A DNA stretch of 64,000 bases from Nocardioides agri (GCF_013778305.1 NZ_JACEIC010000002.1:2505669-2569668), one strand, 5' to 3'. Shown: positions 53,692-62,964, counted from the first letter of the stretch. Translations and numbers: made by a program. The notes: generated by a model not told the origin, from the letters alone.

Positions 53692-54483
53692 TCAGGCCCC
53701 GAGACGGCGCCGTCGCGAGCTGGCCCAGATGACCCCGCCGACCGCGACGACTCCGCCGACGGCGAGGGCGGCGAGGGTCGGTCTGGCCGGGGGGAGCGGC
53801 ACGCGCGAGCGCAGCGCGACCGGCTTGGTGAAGACCAGCACGGGCCACTCGTGGGCGGCCGCGGCCCGGCGCAGCTCCTTGTCCGGGTTGACGGCGTACG
53901 CGTGCCCGACGGCCTCCAGCATCGGGACGTCGGTGACGGAGTCGCTGTAGGCGTAGCTGTCGTCGAGGTCGTAGCCGAGCAGGTCCGCGAGCTCGATGAT
54001 CGCGCGCGCCTTCTCCTCGGCGTAGGCGTAGTACTCGATCTCGCCGCTGTAGCGGCCGTCGACGATCTCCATCCGGGTGGCGATCACGCGGTCGGCGCCC
54101 AGCATCTCGGCGATCGGCTCGACGACCTCGGCGCCGGACGCCGACACGATGATCACGTCACGGCCGGCGAGCCGGTGCTCCTCGATCAGCGACACGGCCT
54201 CGTCGTACACGAGCGGCTCGACGATGTTGTGCAGGGTGTCCGCGACGATCTCGCGCACCGTGGCGACGTCCCAGCCGGTGCACAGCTGCGACATGAACTG
54301 CCGCATCTTCTCCATCTGGTCGTGGTCCGCGCCGCCGACCAGGTAGACGAACTGGGCGTACGCCGAGCGCAGCACCGCGCGTCGCGAGATCAGCCCGCCC
54401 GCCTGGAAGGGCTTGCTGAACGCGAGCGTGCTCGACTTGGCGATGATCGTCTTGTCGAGGTCGAAGAAGGCCGCGGTCGGCAT
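53692..54483 (-). CDS. HAD-IB family phosphatase (SerB-like, Rv3661-like)
   Basis: A 263-aa haloacid-dehalogenase hydrolase with motif I AAFFDLDKTIIAKSS, motif II VIIVSASGAEVVEP and motif IV SYAYSDSVTDVPMLEAVG. The last 45 residues form a hydrophobic segment (TLAALAVGGVVAVGGVIWAS) with a basic end, so the protein is tail-anchored. The substrate is a small phospho-compound; phosphoserine is not certain. ATG start seven bases after TACGAT. Divergent from ssd and followed by the probable small RNA. Confidence 0.9.
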   Translation of the reverse strand: MPTAAFFDLDKTIIAKSSTLAFSKPFQAGGLISRRAVLRSAYAQFVYLVGGADHDQMEKMRQFMSQLCTGWDVATVREIVADTLHNIVEPLVYDEAVSLIEEHRLAGRDVIIVSASGAEVVEPIAEMLGADRVIATRMEIVDGRYSGEIEYYAYAEEKARAIIELADLLGYDLDDSYAYSDSVTDVPMLEAVGHAYAVNPDKELRRAAAAHEWPVLVFTKPVALRSRVPLPPARPTLAALAVGGVVAVGGVIWASSRRRRLGA

Positions 54484-54490
54484 GCGCTCA

Positions 54491-54496
54491 ATCGTA
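54491..54496 (-). promoter_or_regulatory. -10 element of leaderless HAD gene
   Basis: TACGAT on the minus strand, seven bases before the ATG. Confidence 0.5.
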
Positions 54497-54544
54497 GGGG
54501 CGCCGGCAGGGGATCGACGGCGTACGCCGCGCGGCGGCGCTGCC

Positions 54545-54592
54545 GAGCCACGAACTCTCCACAGCACGGCTCCGGACGCCGTCGTCCACAGG
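54545..54592 (+). promoter_or_regulatory. bipartite TCCACAG element upstream of ssd-tadABC
   Basis: GAGCCACGAA is followed by TCCACAG (54558) and, 20 bases later, TCCACAGG (54585). The 48-bp stretch matches 58335-58382 at 34 of 48 positions without gaps. It lies 51 bases before ssd. Confidence 0.55.
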
Positions 54593-54643
54593 CGCGGCCG
54601 ACGCCCGTGCTCGGCGTCCCCGTCGGCGGGGAGCATCGCCGGC

Positions 54644-55690
54644 ATGAGCGCACCTCTCGTCGTCACCCGTGACCGTTCCCTCCTCGACCAGCTGTCCCGG
54701 CTCGCCGCGGCCGCGGGCGTCACCCCGGAGGTCGCCACCGACGCCGGGGCCGCCCTGCGGCACTGGACCGGTGCCGGCCTGGTGCTGGTCGGCGCCGACC
54801 TCGCCGCCGAGCTCGCGGTGGTGGCGCCGGCGCGCCGTCCCGGGGTCCACGTGGTGGCGTGGGGAGCGGTGCCCGACGAGCTGTTCCGCGTCACGGTCGC
54901 GCTGGGCGGCGAGAGCGTCGCCGAGCTCCCGGTCTCCGAGGGATGGCTGGTCGAGGCGCTCACCGACCTCGGCGACCCCCAGCGGTCGGCGGGCCTGGTC
55001 ATCGGCGTGACGGCGGGCAGCGGAGGTGCTGGCGCGACGACCTTCGCGTGCGCGCTCGCCCAGCTCGGGGCCGAGCGCGGCCGGGCCGTCGTCGTCGACG
55101 CCGACCCGCTCGGGCCCGGGGTCGACCGGGTGCTGGGCCTCGAGGACCGCGAGGGCGTGCGCTGGGACGGCCTCTGCCACGCGACGGGACGGCTCAGCGC
55201 CCGGGCGCTGCGCGAAGCCCTGCCGCGGCGCGCCGACCTCGCCGCGCTGACCTGGCGGGCCGGGCCGTCCGGGACCCTCCAGGCGTTCGCCGTCCGCGAG
55301 GTGCTGTCCGCAGCCCGGCGCGGGCACGACGTGGTCGTCGTCGACCTCCCGCGCACCCTCGACCCGCTCGTCGAGGAGATCGCCGCACGCTGCGACCGGG
55401 TGCTCGTCGTCGCCGTGCCCACGGTCGCCGGGGTCGCGTCCGCGGTGCGCGCCTGCGCGCGGTTCCCCGACCCGACGCGCGTGCGGCTGGTGCTGCGCGG
55501 CGGCGGTGTCGACCCGCAGGCGGTCGCGCGGGCGACGCGGGTGCCGGTGCTGGCGTCGATGCCCCACCAGCGCGGCCTCGACGAGGCGATCGACCTCGGC
55601 CTCGGACCGGTGCGCAGCCGGCGCAGCGCGCTCGGGCGGGCCGCCACGGAGGTCCTCGACCAGCTCGCCCTCCTCCCGGTCGCGGCATGA
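54644..55690 (+). CDS. ssd: septum-site-determining/CpaE-like protein
   Basis: A 348-aa MinD/CpaE-like protein. An N-terminal receiver-like domain (about 1-110) precedes an ATPase-like domain with VIGVTAGSGGAGATTFACAL, where the Walker Lys is Ala as in many CpaE proteins. VVVDADPLGPGVDRVLGLED and VVVDLPRTLDPLVEEI follow. Homologues (Rv3660c) affect septum placement, and in tad clusters CpaE helps localise the pilus machine. It directly precedes tadA with an ATGA overlap. Confidence 0.9.
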   Translation: MSAPLVVTRDRSLLDQLSRLAAAAGVTPEVATDAGAALRHWTGAGLVLVGADLAAELAVVAPARRPGVHVVAWGAVPDELFRVTVALGGESVAELPVSEGWLVEALTDLGDPQRSAGLVIGVTAGSGGAGATTFACALAQLGAERGRAVVVDADPLGPGVDRVLGLEDREGVRWDGLCHATGRLSARALREALPRRADLAALTWRAGPSGTLQAFAVREVLSAARRGHDVVVVDLPRTLDPLVEEIAARCDRVLVVAVPTVAGVASAVRACARFPDPTRVRLVLRGGGVDPQAVARATRVPVLASMPHQRGLDEAIDLGLGPVRSRRSALGRAATEVLDQLALLPVAA

Positions 55691-56853
55691 GCGAGCTGGC
55701 CGCCGACCTCGGCGCCGCCGACCTCGACGCGGTCCGCGACCGGCTCGCCCGCTCGCCCGGCGAGCTGACGCCGCACCGGGTCGCGCAGGCGCTGCGCGAG
55801 GCGGGCCGCCCGGTGGGCGACGCCGCCGTGCTGGCGGCCTACGAGACGTTGCGGCGCGACGTCGTCGGCGCCGGCCCGTTGGAGCCGCTGCTCCGGGAGC
55901 CCCACGTCACCGACGTGCTCGTCAACGGCCCCGACCGGGTCTACCTCGACCGGGGCAGCGGCCTCGAGCTCACGCCGGTGCGGTTCCCCGACGACGAGGC
56001 GGTGCGCCGGCTCGCCCAGCGGCTGGCCGCGCTCGGCGGTCGGCGGCTCGACGACGCGACGCCGTACGTCGACCTGCGGCTGCCGGACGGCAGCCGGTGC
56101 CACGCGGTGCTCGCGCCGCTCGCGCGCCCGGGCACCGTGATCTCGCTGCGGGTGCCCCGCCGCCGGGCCTTCAGCCTCGACGACCTGGTCGACGCCTGCC
56201 TGCTCGACCGCAGGGCCGCCGAGGTGCTCGACGAGATCGTGGCGGCCGGGCTGGCGTTCCTGGTGAGCGGCGGCACCGGCTCGGGCAAGACGACGCTGCT
56301 CGCCGCGCTGCTCGCGCGGGTCCCGGAGGGGGAGCGCATCGTCGTGGTCGAGGACGCCAGCGAGCTGCGCCCCGACCATCCCCACGTCGTCGCGCTCGAG
56401 GGCCGGCCACCCAACATCGAGGGCGCCGGGGCGGTCGAGGTGCGGACGCTCGTCCGGCAGGCGCTGCGGATGCGCCCCGACCGGCTCGTGGTCGGCGAGG
56501 TGCGCGGGGCCGAGGTCGTCGACCTCCTCGCCGCGCTCAACACCGGGCACGAGGGCGGGTGCGGCACCCTGCACGCCAACTCCGCCCTCGACGTCCCGGC
56601 ACGCGTCGAGGCGCTCGCCCTCGCCGGCGGACTGGGCCGCGACGCGGCGCACAGCCAGCTCGCCTCCGCCGTCGACGTGGTCGTCCACCTGGCGCGTGAC
56701 CGCGACGGGGTGCGCCGGCTGCGCCAGGTCGCTGTCCCCGTGCGGCGTCCCGACGGGTTGGTGGTGATGGAGTCCGCGCTCGACCTCCCGGCCGGCGGAC
56801 CTCCCGCACCCGGCCCGGCGGCGGGCCGGCTGGCAGAGCGGATCGCCCGATGA
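55687..56853 (+). CDS. tadA: TadA/CpaF secretion ATPase
   Basis: A 388-aa type II/IV secretion ATPase that powers Tad pilus assembly. Walker A LVSGGTGSGKTTLLAALL near residue 200, Asp box VVVEDASELRPDHPHVVALE, Walker B ALRMRPDRLVVGEVRGAE and the His box GHEGGCGTLHANS are all present. Cytosolic hexamer acting with TadB/TadC. Overlaps ssd and tadB by four bases each. Confidence 0.96.
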   Translation: MSELAADLGAADLDAVRDRLARSPGELTPHRVAQALREAGRPVGDAAVLAAYETLRRDVVGAGPLEPLLREPHVTDVLVNGPDRVYLDRGSGLELTPVRFPDDEAVRRLAQRLAALGGRRLDDATPYVDLRLPDGSRCHAVLAPLARPGTVISLRVPRRRAFSLDDLVDACLLDRRAAEVLDEIVAAGLAFLVSGGTGSGKTTLLAALLARVPEGERIVVVEDASELRPDHPHVVALEGRPPNIEGAGAVEVRTLVRQALRMRPDRLVVGEVRGAEVVDLLAALNTGHEGGCGTLHANSALDVPARVEALALAGGLGRDAAHSQLASAVDVVVHLARDRDGVRRLRQVAVPVRRPDGLVVMESALDLPAGGPPAPGPAAGRLAERIAR

Positions 56854-57623
56854 CCGCGGTCGCGGTCCTCGCCGCAGCGCTGTCGGCTGGCCTGCTGGTG
56901 CGGCCACCTCCTCGGGCCCGGGTTGGGCGATGGGACGCCGGCTGGCGTGCGGCAGTTCCGATGGTCGCCGGCGTCGCGTTGCTGCTCGTCGTCACCGCCC
57001 CGAGGGTCGCCGCCGCCCTCACCGTCCTGGTCGCTGCCGCAGCGGGGATCGGGGCGCTGGTGCGTCGCCGGCGCGACCGGCTGGCGCGGCAGGCGGCCTC
57101 GGCGCGCGTCCTGGAGACCTGCGACCTGCTCTCCGCCGAGCTCGCCGCCGGGCAGCCACCCGGCGAGTGCCTCGACCGCGCGGCTGCGGCCTGGCCGCCC
57201 CTCGCCCCGGTCGCGGCCGCCTTCCACGTCGGGTCCGACGTGCCGTCGGCGCTGCGGGCGGTCGCGCGGGAGGTCGGTGGCGCCGGCGAACTGCGCGTGG
57301 TGGCGGCCGCCTGGCAGGTCGGGCACCGCACCGGCGACGGCCTGGCGGCGACGGTCGGCCGGGTCGCGGAGTCGCTGCGCGAGCGCGCCGCGACCCGCCG
57401 GGTGGTCGCCGGCGAGCTCGCGTCGGCGCGGGCAACCGCCCGCCTGCTTGCCGGCCTCCCGGTCGTCGCCCTCGCCATGGGCTCGGGGGTCGGCGGGTCG
57501 CCCTGGGGCTTCCTGCTGGGCACCGCGCCGGGGCTCGCCTGCCTCGCGGCGGGCCTCGCCTTCGGGATCGCGGGGCTGGGCTGGATCGAGGCCATCGCGC
57601 GTGACGCCGAGGACGCGGCGTGA
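56850..57623 (+). CDS. tadB: TadB-like inner membrane platform protein
   Basis: A 257-aa type II secretion F-domain protein. N-terminal helices (AVLAAALSAGLLVR; AVPMVAGVALLLVV) and a cytoplasmic F domain (SARVLETCDLLSAELAAGQP; LRVVAAAWQVGHRTGDGLAA) are followed by two C-terminal helices (LLAGLPVVALAMGSGVGGSP; GLACLAAGLAFGIAGLGWIE). Platform for TadA. ATGA overlap upstream, GTGA overlap with tadC. Confidence 0.9.
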   Translation: MTAVAVLAAALSAGLLVRPPPRARVGRWDAGWRAAVPMVAGVALLLVVTAPRVAAALTVLVAAAAGIGALVRRRRDRLARQAASARVLETCDLLSAELAAGQPPGECLDRAAAAWPPLAPVAAAFHVGSDVPSALRAVAREVGGAGELRVVAAAWQVGHRTGDGLAATVGRVAESLRERAATRRVVAGELASARATARLLAGLPVVALAMGSGVGGSPWGFLLGTAPGLACLAAGLAFGIAGLGWIEAIARDAEDAA

Positions 57624-58336
57624 CCGGCGGTGCGGCACTCGCGGTATGCTCGGCCGCGCTCGCGGCCGCCCTGCTGGTGCCCGCGCCCGTCCGGCTCCCC
57701 GGGCGGGTCGAGCGGATCCGCCCGCCGCCGGCGGACTGGCTGCACCGGCACCGCTTGCTGTGGTCGGTGCTCGCCGGGGCCGCCGCGTTCGTGTTCCTGG
57801 CCGGGTCCGCCGGAGCCGTCGGCGGCGTCGTCGTCGCGGTCGGCACCTGGGTCGTGGTCGGGCGGGCCGAGCCCGCTGCCGTCCGGGTACGTCGCGCCGC
57901 CGTGCGCCGCGACCTGCCCTACGTCGTGGCGCTCCTGGCGGCGACCCTCCGCTCCGGCGCGGCTCCGTCCGACGGGGTGGCCCAGGTCTGCGCCGCCCTG
58001 CCCGGCCCCGCGACGGAGCGGCTGGCGGGCACCGCCGCTCGGCTGGCGCTCGGGCTCGACCCGGCACAGGTGTGGTCCGGCCTGAGTGACGACCCCCAGC
58101 TGGCTGGACTCGGCCGCACGCTCGCGCGCGCCCACGAGACCGGAGCCCCGGTGGTCGCGGCCGTCGAGCGACTGGCCGACGAGCTCGGGCGCGCCCAGCG
58201 CGCCGACGTCGAGGAGCTGGCCCGCGCGGTCGGCGTCCGCGCCGCCGTGCCGCTCGGCCTCTGCCTGCTGCCGGCGTTCGTGCTGATCGGCATCGTGCCG
58301 CTGGTGGTCGCGCTGCTCAGCGACCTCGGGCTGTGA
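57620..58336 (+). CDS. tadC: TadC-like inner membrane platform protein
   Basis: A 238-aa partner of TadB with an F-domain core (VALLAATLRSGAAPSDGVAQ; LGRTLARAHETGAPVVAAVE) and a final pair of hydrophobic segments (LGLCLLPAFVLIGIVPLVVA). GTG start. The stop lies at the start of the TCCACAG-containing element that precedes DUF4244. Confidence 0.9.
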   Translation: MTGGAALAVCSAALAAALLVPAPVRLPGRVERIRPPPADWLHRHRLLWSVLAGAAAFVFLAGSAGAVGGVVVAVGTWVVVGRAEPAAVRVRRAAVRRDLPYVVALLAATLRSGAAPSDGVAQVCAALPGPATERLAGTAARLALGLDPAQVWSGLSDDPQLAGLGRTLARAHETGAPVVAAVERLADELGRAQRADVEELARAVGVRAAVPLGLCLLPAFVLIGIVPLVVALLSDLGL

Positions 58337-58382
58337 GCCACGAATCGTCCACCGCCGGCCCTCCGACGTCGTTCTCCACAGC
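58335..58382 (+). promoter_or_regulatory. bipartite TCCACAG-like element upstream of DUF4244-tadE
   Basis: GAGCCACGAA, TCCACCG and TCCACAG occur at the same spacing as upstream of ssd (34 of 48 identical). The surrounding 144-bp gap is the only large gap inside the tad cluster and holds no gene. It suggests a second promoter for the pilin/TadE genes. Confidence 0.5.
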
Positions 58383-58480
58383 CGATGCCCCGGTCGCCGC
58401 ACGATGTCCGCCGCGTCCCGCATCGTCGTCCCCGCCGGGTCGCATCGGGCGGCCCGGGACCGACAGGCAAGGAGTCACCC

Positions 58481-58684
58481 ATGACCGTCCGCCACCGGAT
58501 CGCCCGCCGCGGCGCCCGTCGTCGCGCCGACCAGCGCGGCATCACCACCGCCGAGTACGCCGTCGGCACCGCCGCGGGCGCCGGCCTCGCCGGCCTGCTC
58601 TACAAGCTGCTCACCGGCGGGTTCGGCGACCAGCTGCTCAAGACGCTGTTCGACCACGTCCTCGGACTGCTGGGCATCGGATGA
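58481..58684 (+). CDS. DUF4244 Flp-pilin-like small protein
   Basis: A 67-aa protein with a basic N-terminus, the Flp-like phrase RGITTAEYAVGTAAGAGLAG and one hydrophobic helix (AGLAGLLYKLLTGGFGDQLL). TAEYA is the typical prepilin-like cleavage context (G/x-ITTAEY). Probably the major Tad pilin. Strong RBS (AAGGAG six bases before the ATG). Overlaps tadE by ATGA. Confidence 0.88.
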   Translation: MTVRHRIARRGARRRADQRGITTAEYAVGTAAGAGLAGLLYKLLTGGFGDQLLKTLFDHVLGLLGIG

Positions 58685-59052
58685 GCAGCCGGGCCGTCCG
58701 TCGCCGCGACCAGCGCGGAGCCGCCACCGCCGAGCTGGCGATGGTGCTGCCGATGCTGCTCGCGGTGACGGTCGGCCTGGTCTGGCTGCTGGCCGTCGGG
58801 GCGGCCCAGGTCCGGGCGGTCGACGCCGCCCGGGAGACCGCCCGGGCGGTGGCTCGTGGGGACGATCCGGCGGCTGCGGTGGCGCGCGGCGAGCAGGTCG
58901 CCCCTCCCGGGAGCCGGGTCCGGGTCGAGACGGGCGGCGGCGAGGTCCGCGTGGTCGTCACCGGCCGGGTCGCCGGGCCGGGCGGCGTGTTCGAGATCCC
59001 GCACGCCGCCGTGTCGGCCGAGGCGGTCGCGGTGCTGGAGGGGCCGCCGTGA
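58681..59052 (+). CDS. tadE: TadE-like pseudopilin
   Basis: A 123-aa protein. N-terminal DQRGAATAELAMVLPMLLAV is the TadE signature with a Glu at position 5 of the hydrophobic segment. One helix and an extracytoplasmic part (VRAVDAARETARAVARGDDP) follow. Minor pilin of the Tad system. GTGA overlap with the next gene. Confidence 0.9.
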   Translation: MSSRAVRRRDQRGAATAELAMVLPMLLAVTVGLVWLLAVGAAQVRAVDAARETARAVARGDDPAAAVARGEQVAPPGSRVRVETGGGEVRVVVTGRVAGPGGVFEIPHAAVSAEAVAVLEGPP

Positions 59053-59396
59053 GGCGGCGTCGCGACGCCCGCGGCTCGGCGACGCCGTTCGCGATCGCGT
59101 GCCTGGGCCTGCTGGTGCTGCTCGCCGCGGCGCTCGGCGTGACGGCCGCGCTGATCCGTGCGCACCGCCAGGCCCAGGCCGCCGCCGACCTGGCGGCACT
59201 GGCCGCGGCGAGAGAGGTGGGCCGCGGCGACCCGTGTGCCGCCGGTGGCGGCACGGCCGCGGCTAACGGCGCCACGATCACCTCGTGCGTGCTGTCCGGG
59301 CGCGACGTCCTCGTCCGCGTCGAGGTCACGGGCCCGCACTGGTTGGGACAGACCGCCGACCTCGCCGCCGAGGCCCGTGCCGGCCCAGCCCCGTGA
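59049..59396 (+). CDS. TadE/TadG-like secreted protein (Rv3654c-like)
   Basis: A 115-aa protein with DARGSATPFAIACLGLLVLL (TadG/Flp-associated N-terminus), one helix, then AHRQAQAAADLAALAAAREV as in the TadG-like family. Two Cys (DPCAAG, TSCVLSG) may form a disulfide outside the membrane. Last gene of the tad set. M. tuberculosis has a comparable final gene (Rv3654c). Confidence 0.85.
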   Translation: MRRRRDARGSATPFAIACLGLLVLLAAALGVTAALIRAHRQAQAAADLAALAAAREVGRGDPCAAGGGTAAANGATITSCVLSGRDVLVRVEVTGPHWLGQTADLAAEARAGPAP

Positions 59397-59449
59397 TGAC
59401 GGTGCGCCGGGTGCGGTGCCGAGCGGCGATCCGCGTGCCAAGATGACGC

Positions 59450-61534
59450 GTGGCCACTGTGAGGGCACGCCTCCCAGGGACAGCCCAGGACTCCGCTGCG
59501 GCGGCCCGCCTGTGGCGGAAGGCCCTGCTCGCCGCCCTAGTCCTGTGGGCCTCCTTCCTCCTGGTCCCGACCGACCGCACGGTGCTGAGCAACCTGGTGA
59601 TCTACCCGATCGCCGACCTCGCTGCCGTGGCGGCGGTGCTCTACGGGGTCCACGTCTACCGGCCTCGGCGCCCGGCGGCGTGGCTGCTGATCGCCGCCGG
59701 GCTCGGCTGCTTCGCGATCGCCGACGTCATCTACGGCATTCACCAGGTCGCCGGGGTCGAGCCGTTCCCGTCGGCGGCCGACATCTTCTACCTGGCGGCC
59801 TACCCGCTCTTCGTGGCCGGGCTCCAGGTCGCGTCCCAGGCCCGCACGGGCGGCGAGTGGGGCAACCTGCTCGACGCGGCGATCATCGCCGTCACGGCGG
59901 CGCTCTTCGCCTTCCTGCTGATCGCGGAGCACTACGTCGCCGACTCGTCGATCTCGGTGGGTGCCGCGATCGTGGCCAGCGCCTACCCGGTCGCCGACGT
60001 GCTGCTGCTCGCCGTCGCGGTGCGGTTCCTGCTGGGCATCAGCTGGCGACCGCCGGCGCTGCGCCTGGTCGCGGCCAGCCTCGCCCTCATCCTCGCGGGC
60101 GACATCGTCTACAGCGTGGGCGAGCTCTTCACCGCCGGCGGCGACGCCAGCAAGGCCGACGCGCTGCTGCTCGCCGGCAACCTGGCGATGGGGCTGGCCG
60201 CGCTGCACCCGTCGATGGTGGACCTGACCGCGGAGCCCGAGGAGGTCTCGGACCCGCTCGCGAGCGTGCCCCGGATCGTGGGCCTCTACCTCGTCAGCCT
60301 GATCCCGGCGGTCGTGCTCGCCGTGCAGGCCCTGTCGGCGGATGTCCGCCACATCTGGATCACGCTGACCGCACTCGTCGTCGTCACGATCCTCGTGGTG
60401 GTCCGCATCGCCGACCTGGTCGGGCAGACGCACCGAGCGGCCGCCCGGGCGGCGACGCTGAGCCGGCTCGGGTCGGAGCTGCTGGGTGGCGACTCCGGCC
60501 GCGACGAGCTGATCGCGGCGGCCGAGCGGGCGGCGAGCGAGCTCGTCAGCGGCGGGCACGCCGTGGTGCTCGAGGTCGACGAGGACCCGGGCGACGGCAG
60601 CAGGCTGTTCCGGGCGTCCGTCGAGGTGGGCGGTCGCGTGGTCGCGGTCATCGCCGCCGACCAGCGGCGCACCGCCGTGCGCGGCACCCGGGACGCCCTG
60701 CAGAGCGTGGCGCACCTCCTCGCGCTCGCGCTCGAGCGCCAGGACCTGCTCGCCGCCCAGCAGGCGGCGGCGGACAGCCTGGCGGCCCAGAACGCCCAGC
60801 TGCGCGAGCTGGACCAGATGAAGGACCAGCTGGTCGGCTCGGTCTCCCACGAGCTGCGGACGCCGTTGACCTCGATCGGCGGCTACACCGAGATGCTGCT
60901 CAGCGGCGAGTTCGGCGACCTCAACGCCGACCAGCAGGAGTTCGTCGAGGTGGTCGACCGCAACACCCGGCGGCTCAACCGCCTCATCGACGACATCCTG
61001 TTCGTCTCCCGCGTCGACGCGGGCCGGTTGTCCCTGGAGCGCAGCTGGGTCGACCTCGCCGACATCGCCGCGGCCTGCGCGGTCGCGGCACGGCCGCGGG
61101 CCGAGCAGGGAGAGGTGCAGCTCGAGGTGACCACGAGCGGCACGCTCCCGCCCGTGTGGATGGACGCGACCCGGTTGACCCAGCTCTTCGACAACCTGAT
61201 CTCGAACGCCGTCAAGTTCACCCCACCGGGGGGCACAATCAGGGTCACGCTGACTGGGACGGAGGAGACCGTGCACATCGACGTCGCGGACACGGGGATG
61301 GGCATCCCCCAGGAGGAGGTGGACCGGTTGTTCGAGCGCTTCTTCCGCACGTCGAACGTCGGGGAGGTCGCCGGCACCGGGCTCGGGCTGAGCATCGTGA
61401 AGTCGATCGTCGAGGTGCACGACGGGACGATCTCGGTGACCAGCACCGAGGGCGTCGGCACGACGTTCCACGTCGAGCTGCCGGTGCGGCCGCTCTCCGA
61501 GGCGCACGGTCCCGAGCCGAAGGTGAGCAGGTGA
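59450..61534 (+). CDS. polytopic sensor histidine kinase
   Basis: A 694-aa kinase. About eight helices fill residues 20-335 (FPSAADIFYLAAYPLFVAGL is typical of the MASE-like input domain of actinobacterial GGDEF proteins). A GAF-like region (about 345-460) and a coiled-coil linker (AAQQAAADSLAAQNAQLREL) precede HisKA (VSHELRTPLTSIGGYTEMLL) and HATPase (DNLISNAVKFTPPGG; GTGLGLSIVKSIV). GTG start. It is co-transcribed with a stand-alone receiver (GTGA overlap). Confidence 0.92.
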   Translation: MATVRARLPGTAQDSAAAARLWRKALLAALVLWASFLLVPTDRTVLSNLVIYPIADLAAVAAVLYGVHVYRPRRPAAWLLIAAGLGCFAIADVIYGIHQVAGVEPFPSAADIFYLAAYPLFVAGLQVASQARTGGEWGNLLDAAIIAVTAALFAFLLIAEHYVADSSISVGAAIVASAYPVADVLLLAVAVRFLLGISWRPPALRLVAASLALILAGDIVYSVGELFTAGGDASKADALLLAGNLAMGLAALHPSMVDLTAEPEEVSDPLASVPRIVGLYLVSLIPAVVLAVQALSADVRHIWITLTALVVVTILVVVRIADLVGQTHRAAARAATLSRLGSELLGGDSGRDELIAAAERAASELVSGGHAVVLEVDEDPGDGSRLFRASVEVGGRVVAVIAADQRRTAVRGTRDALQSVAHLLALALERQDLLAAQQAAADSLAAQNAQLRELDQMKDQLVGSVSHELRTPLTSIGGYTEMLLSGEFGDLNADQQEFVEVVDRNTRRLNRLIDDILFVSRVDAGRLSLERSWVDLADIAAACAVAARPRAEQGEVQLEVTTSGTLPPVWMDATRLTQLFDNLISNAVKFTPPGGTIRVTLTGTEETVHIDVADTGMGIPQEEVDRLFERFFRTSNVGEVAGTGLGLSIVKSIVEVHDGTISVTSTEGVGTTFHVELPVRPLSEAHGPEPKVSR

Positions 61535-61923
61535 GCACCGATCCCGCCGCCGCGGTCCCGGTGATCGTGGCCGCCGACGACGACCAGGACATCCTCCGCC
61601 TGATCGCGTTCCGGCTGGAGCGGTCGGGGTATCGGGTCGTCATCGCCCACGACGGCGAGGAGGCGCTCAACGCCGTGCGCGAGCACGTCCCCGCCCTGGC
61701 GGTGCTCGACGTGCGGATGCCGAAGATGGACGGCTACGAGGTGACTCGCGCGATCCGCGCCGACGAGGCCACCCGGGACATCCCGGTCATCCTGCTGACC
61801 GCACGGGTCCAGGACGCCGACGTGCAACGCGGCTTCGAGGCGGGAGCCGACGACTACGTGCGCAAGCCCTTCAGCCCGCAGGAGCTGCGCTCGCGGGTGC
61901 AGGCGATCCTCGGCCGCCGGTAG
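61531..61923 (+). CDS. single-domain response regulator
   Basis: A 130-aa receiver with ADDDQDILRLI (acidic pocket), phospho-acceptor LAVLDVRMPKMDGYEV, TAR and Lys in DDYVRKPFSPQEL. No DNA-binding or enzymatic domain, so it must act through a protein partner, possibly the HEAT protein or glycosyltransferase downstream. Overlaps the kinase stop. Confidence 0.93.
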   Translation: MSTDPAAAVPVIVAADDDQDILRLIAFRLERSGYRVVIAHDGEEALNAVREHVPALAVLDVRMPKMDGYEVTRAIRADEATRDIPVILLTARVQDADVQRGFEAGADDYVRKPFSPQELRSRVQAILGRR

Positions 61924-61934
61924 GCCGGACGGCC

Positions 61935-62960
61935 ATGACCCTGATGGCGGGCATCATCGCCCTGGCCCTGGTCGGGGTCGCGCTGGTGCTCGTCTCGCTG
62001 GTGGTGCGCAGCTCGATGGGTGCGCGCGACAAGCGCCGAGCCGAGGCCACGGAGCGGCTGCGGCCGCTGGCGATGGAGCTCGTCGACCCCGACGACGACC
62101 AGGGCGCCCCCGCCCCGGTGCTGGCGGGGATGGAGGCGGAGGTGTTCGGCGACCTGCTGGTGCACTACTCCCGCCAGCTCCGGGGGGAGGCCGAGGACCG
62201 GATCGCCGCCTACTTCGAGGCCGCCGGTGAGGTCGATGCCCAGCGCCGTCGGCTCACCGCCCGCTCCGAGCGGGCCCGGGTCGACGCCGCGTTCCGGCTG
62301 GGCGACATGGCCTCTGCGGCCGCGGTGCCCGACCTGCTGCGGGCGATGGAGGACCCGAGTCTCGACGTCCGGGCAGCGGCGGCCCGCAGCCTGGGCCGGC
62401 TCCGCGCCGCCGAGACCGTCGAGGCTCTCATCTCCGCAGCGGTCACCGAGCGGGTGGCGGACCCGGTCGTCGGCATCGCGCTGCTCGAGATCGGCCCGCC
62501 GGCCGTGCCCCGCCTGATCACCCTGCTCGACGACCCGGACCCGCACCACCGAGCGGCGGCGGTCCGGCTGATCGGGCTGCTGGGGTCGGCCGCCGCCGAG
62601 GCGGACGAGCTGCCGGCCCTGCTGCCGGCGCTGCTTCGCGACATGTCCGCCGACGTCCGCGCCGCCGCCGCGGACGCGCTCGGCCGGCTGGGAGCGAGCG
62701 CCGGACGCGACGCGCTGATCCAGCTGCTGCACGACCGGGTGGCGTTCGTCCGCGCGGCCGCGGCCCGGGCCCTGGGGCAGATCGGCGGCCAGACGGTGAC
62801 CGAGGCGCTGCTCGAGGTGGCGCGCGCCGACGAGTTCGACCCCGCGGCCGACGCGGCCCAGGCGCTGGCCCGCATCGACCCGGCCCTGGTGCTGACGGCT
62901 GCCGAGGCGCCCGACGCCGGGCCGCACCTGCGCGAGGCCGCCGACCGGTTGGAGCTCTGA
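61935..62960 (+). CDS. membrane-anchored HEAT-repeat protein
   Basis: A 341-aa protein. One N-terminal helix (AGIIALALVGVALVLVSLVV) is followed by a cytoplasmic region with about five to six HEAT/PBS-lyase repeats (AVPDLLRAMEDPSLDVRAAA; AVRLIGLLGS; DVRAAAADALGRLG; FVRAAAARALGQIGG). These are scaffolds for protein contacts. Placed between a receiver and a glycosyltransferase, it may link the two. 11-base gap after the receiver. Confidence 0.85.
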   Translation: MTLMAGIIALALVGVALVLVSLVVRSSMGARDKRRAEATERLRPLAMELVDPDDDQGAPAPVLAGMEAEVFGDLLVHYSRQLRGEAEDRIAAYFEAAGEVDAQRRRLTARSERARVDAAFRLGDMASAAAVPDLLRAMEDPSLDVRAAAARSLGRLRAAETVEALISAAVTERVADPVVGIALLEIGPPAVPRLITLLDDPDPHHRAAAVRLIGLLGSAAAEADELPALLPALLRDMSADVRAAAADALGRLGASAGRDALIQLLHDRVAFVRAAAARALGQIGGQTVTEALLEVARADEFDPAADAAQALARIDPALVLTAAEAPDAGPHLREAADRLEL

Positions 62961-62964
62961 GCCC

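Noticed and set aside
53484..53732. 82-codon plus-strand reading frame in the structured intergenic region
   Set aside because: No RBS or leaderless -10, no recognisable domain, and it overlaps the HAD gene and the hairpins of the probable small RNA.
54484..54643. 6C small RNA between HAD and ssd, as in mycobacteria
   Set aside because: No pair of C-rich hairpin loops (six C) is visible in the 160-bp gap.
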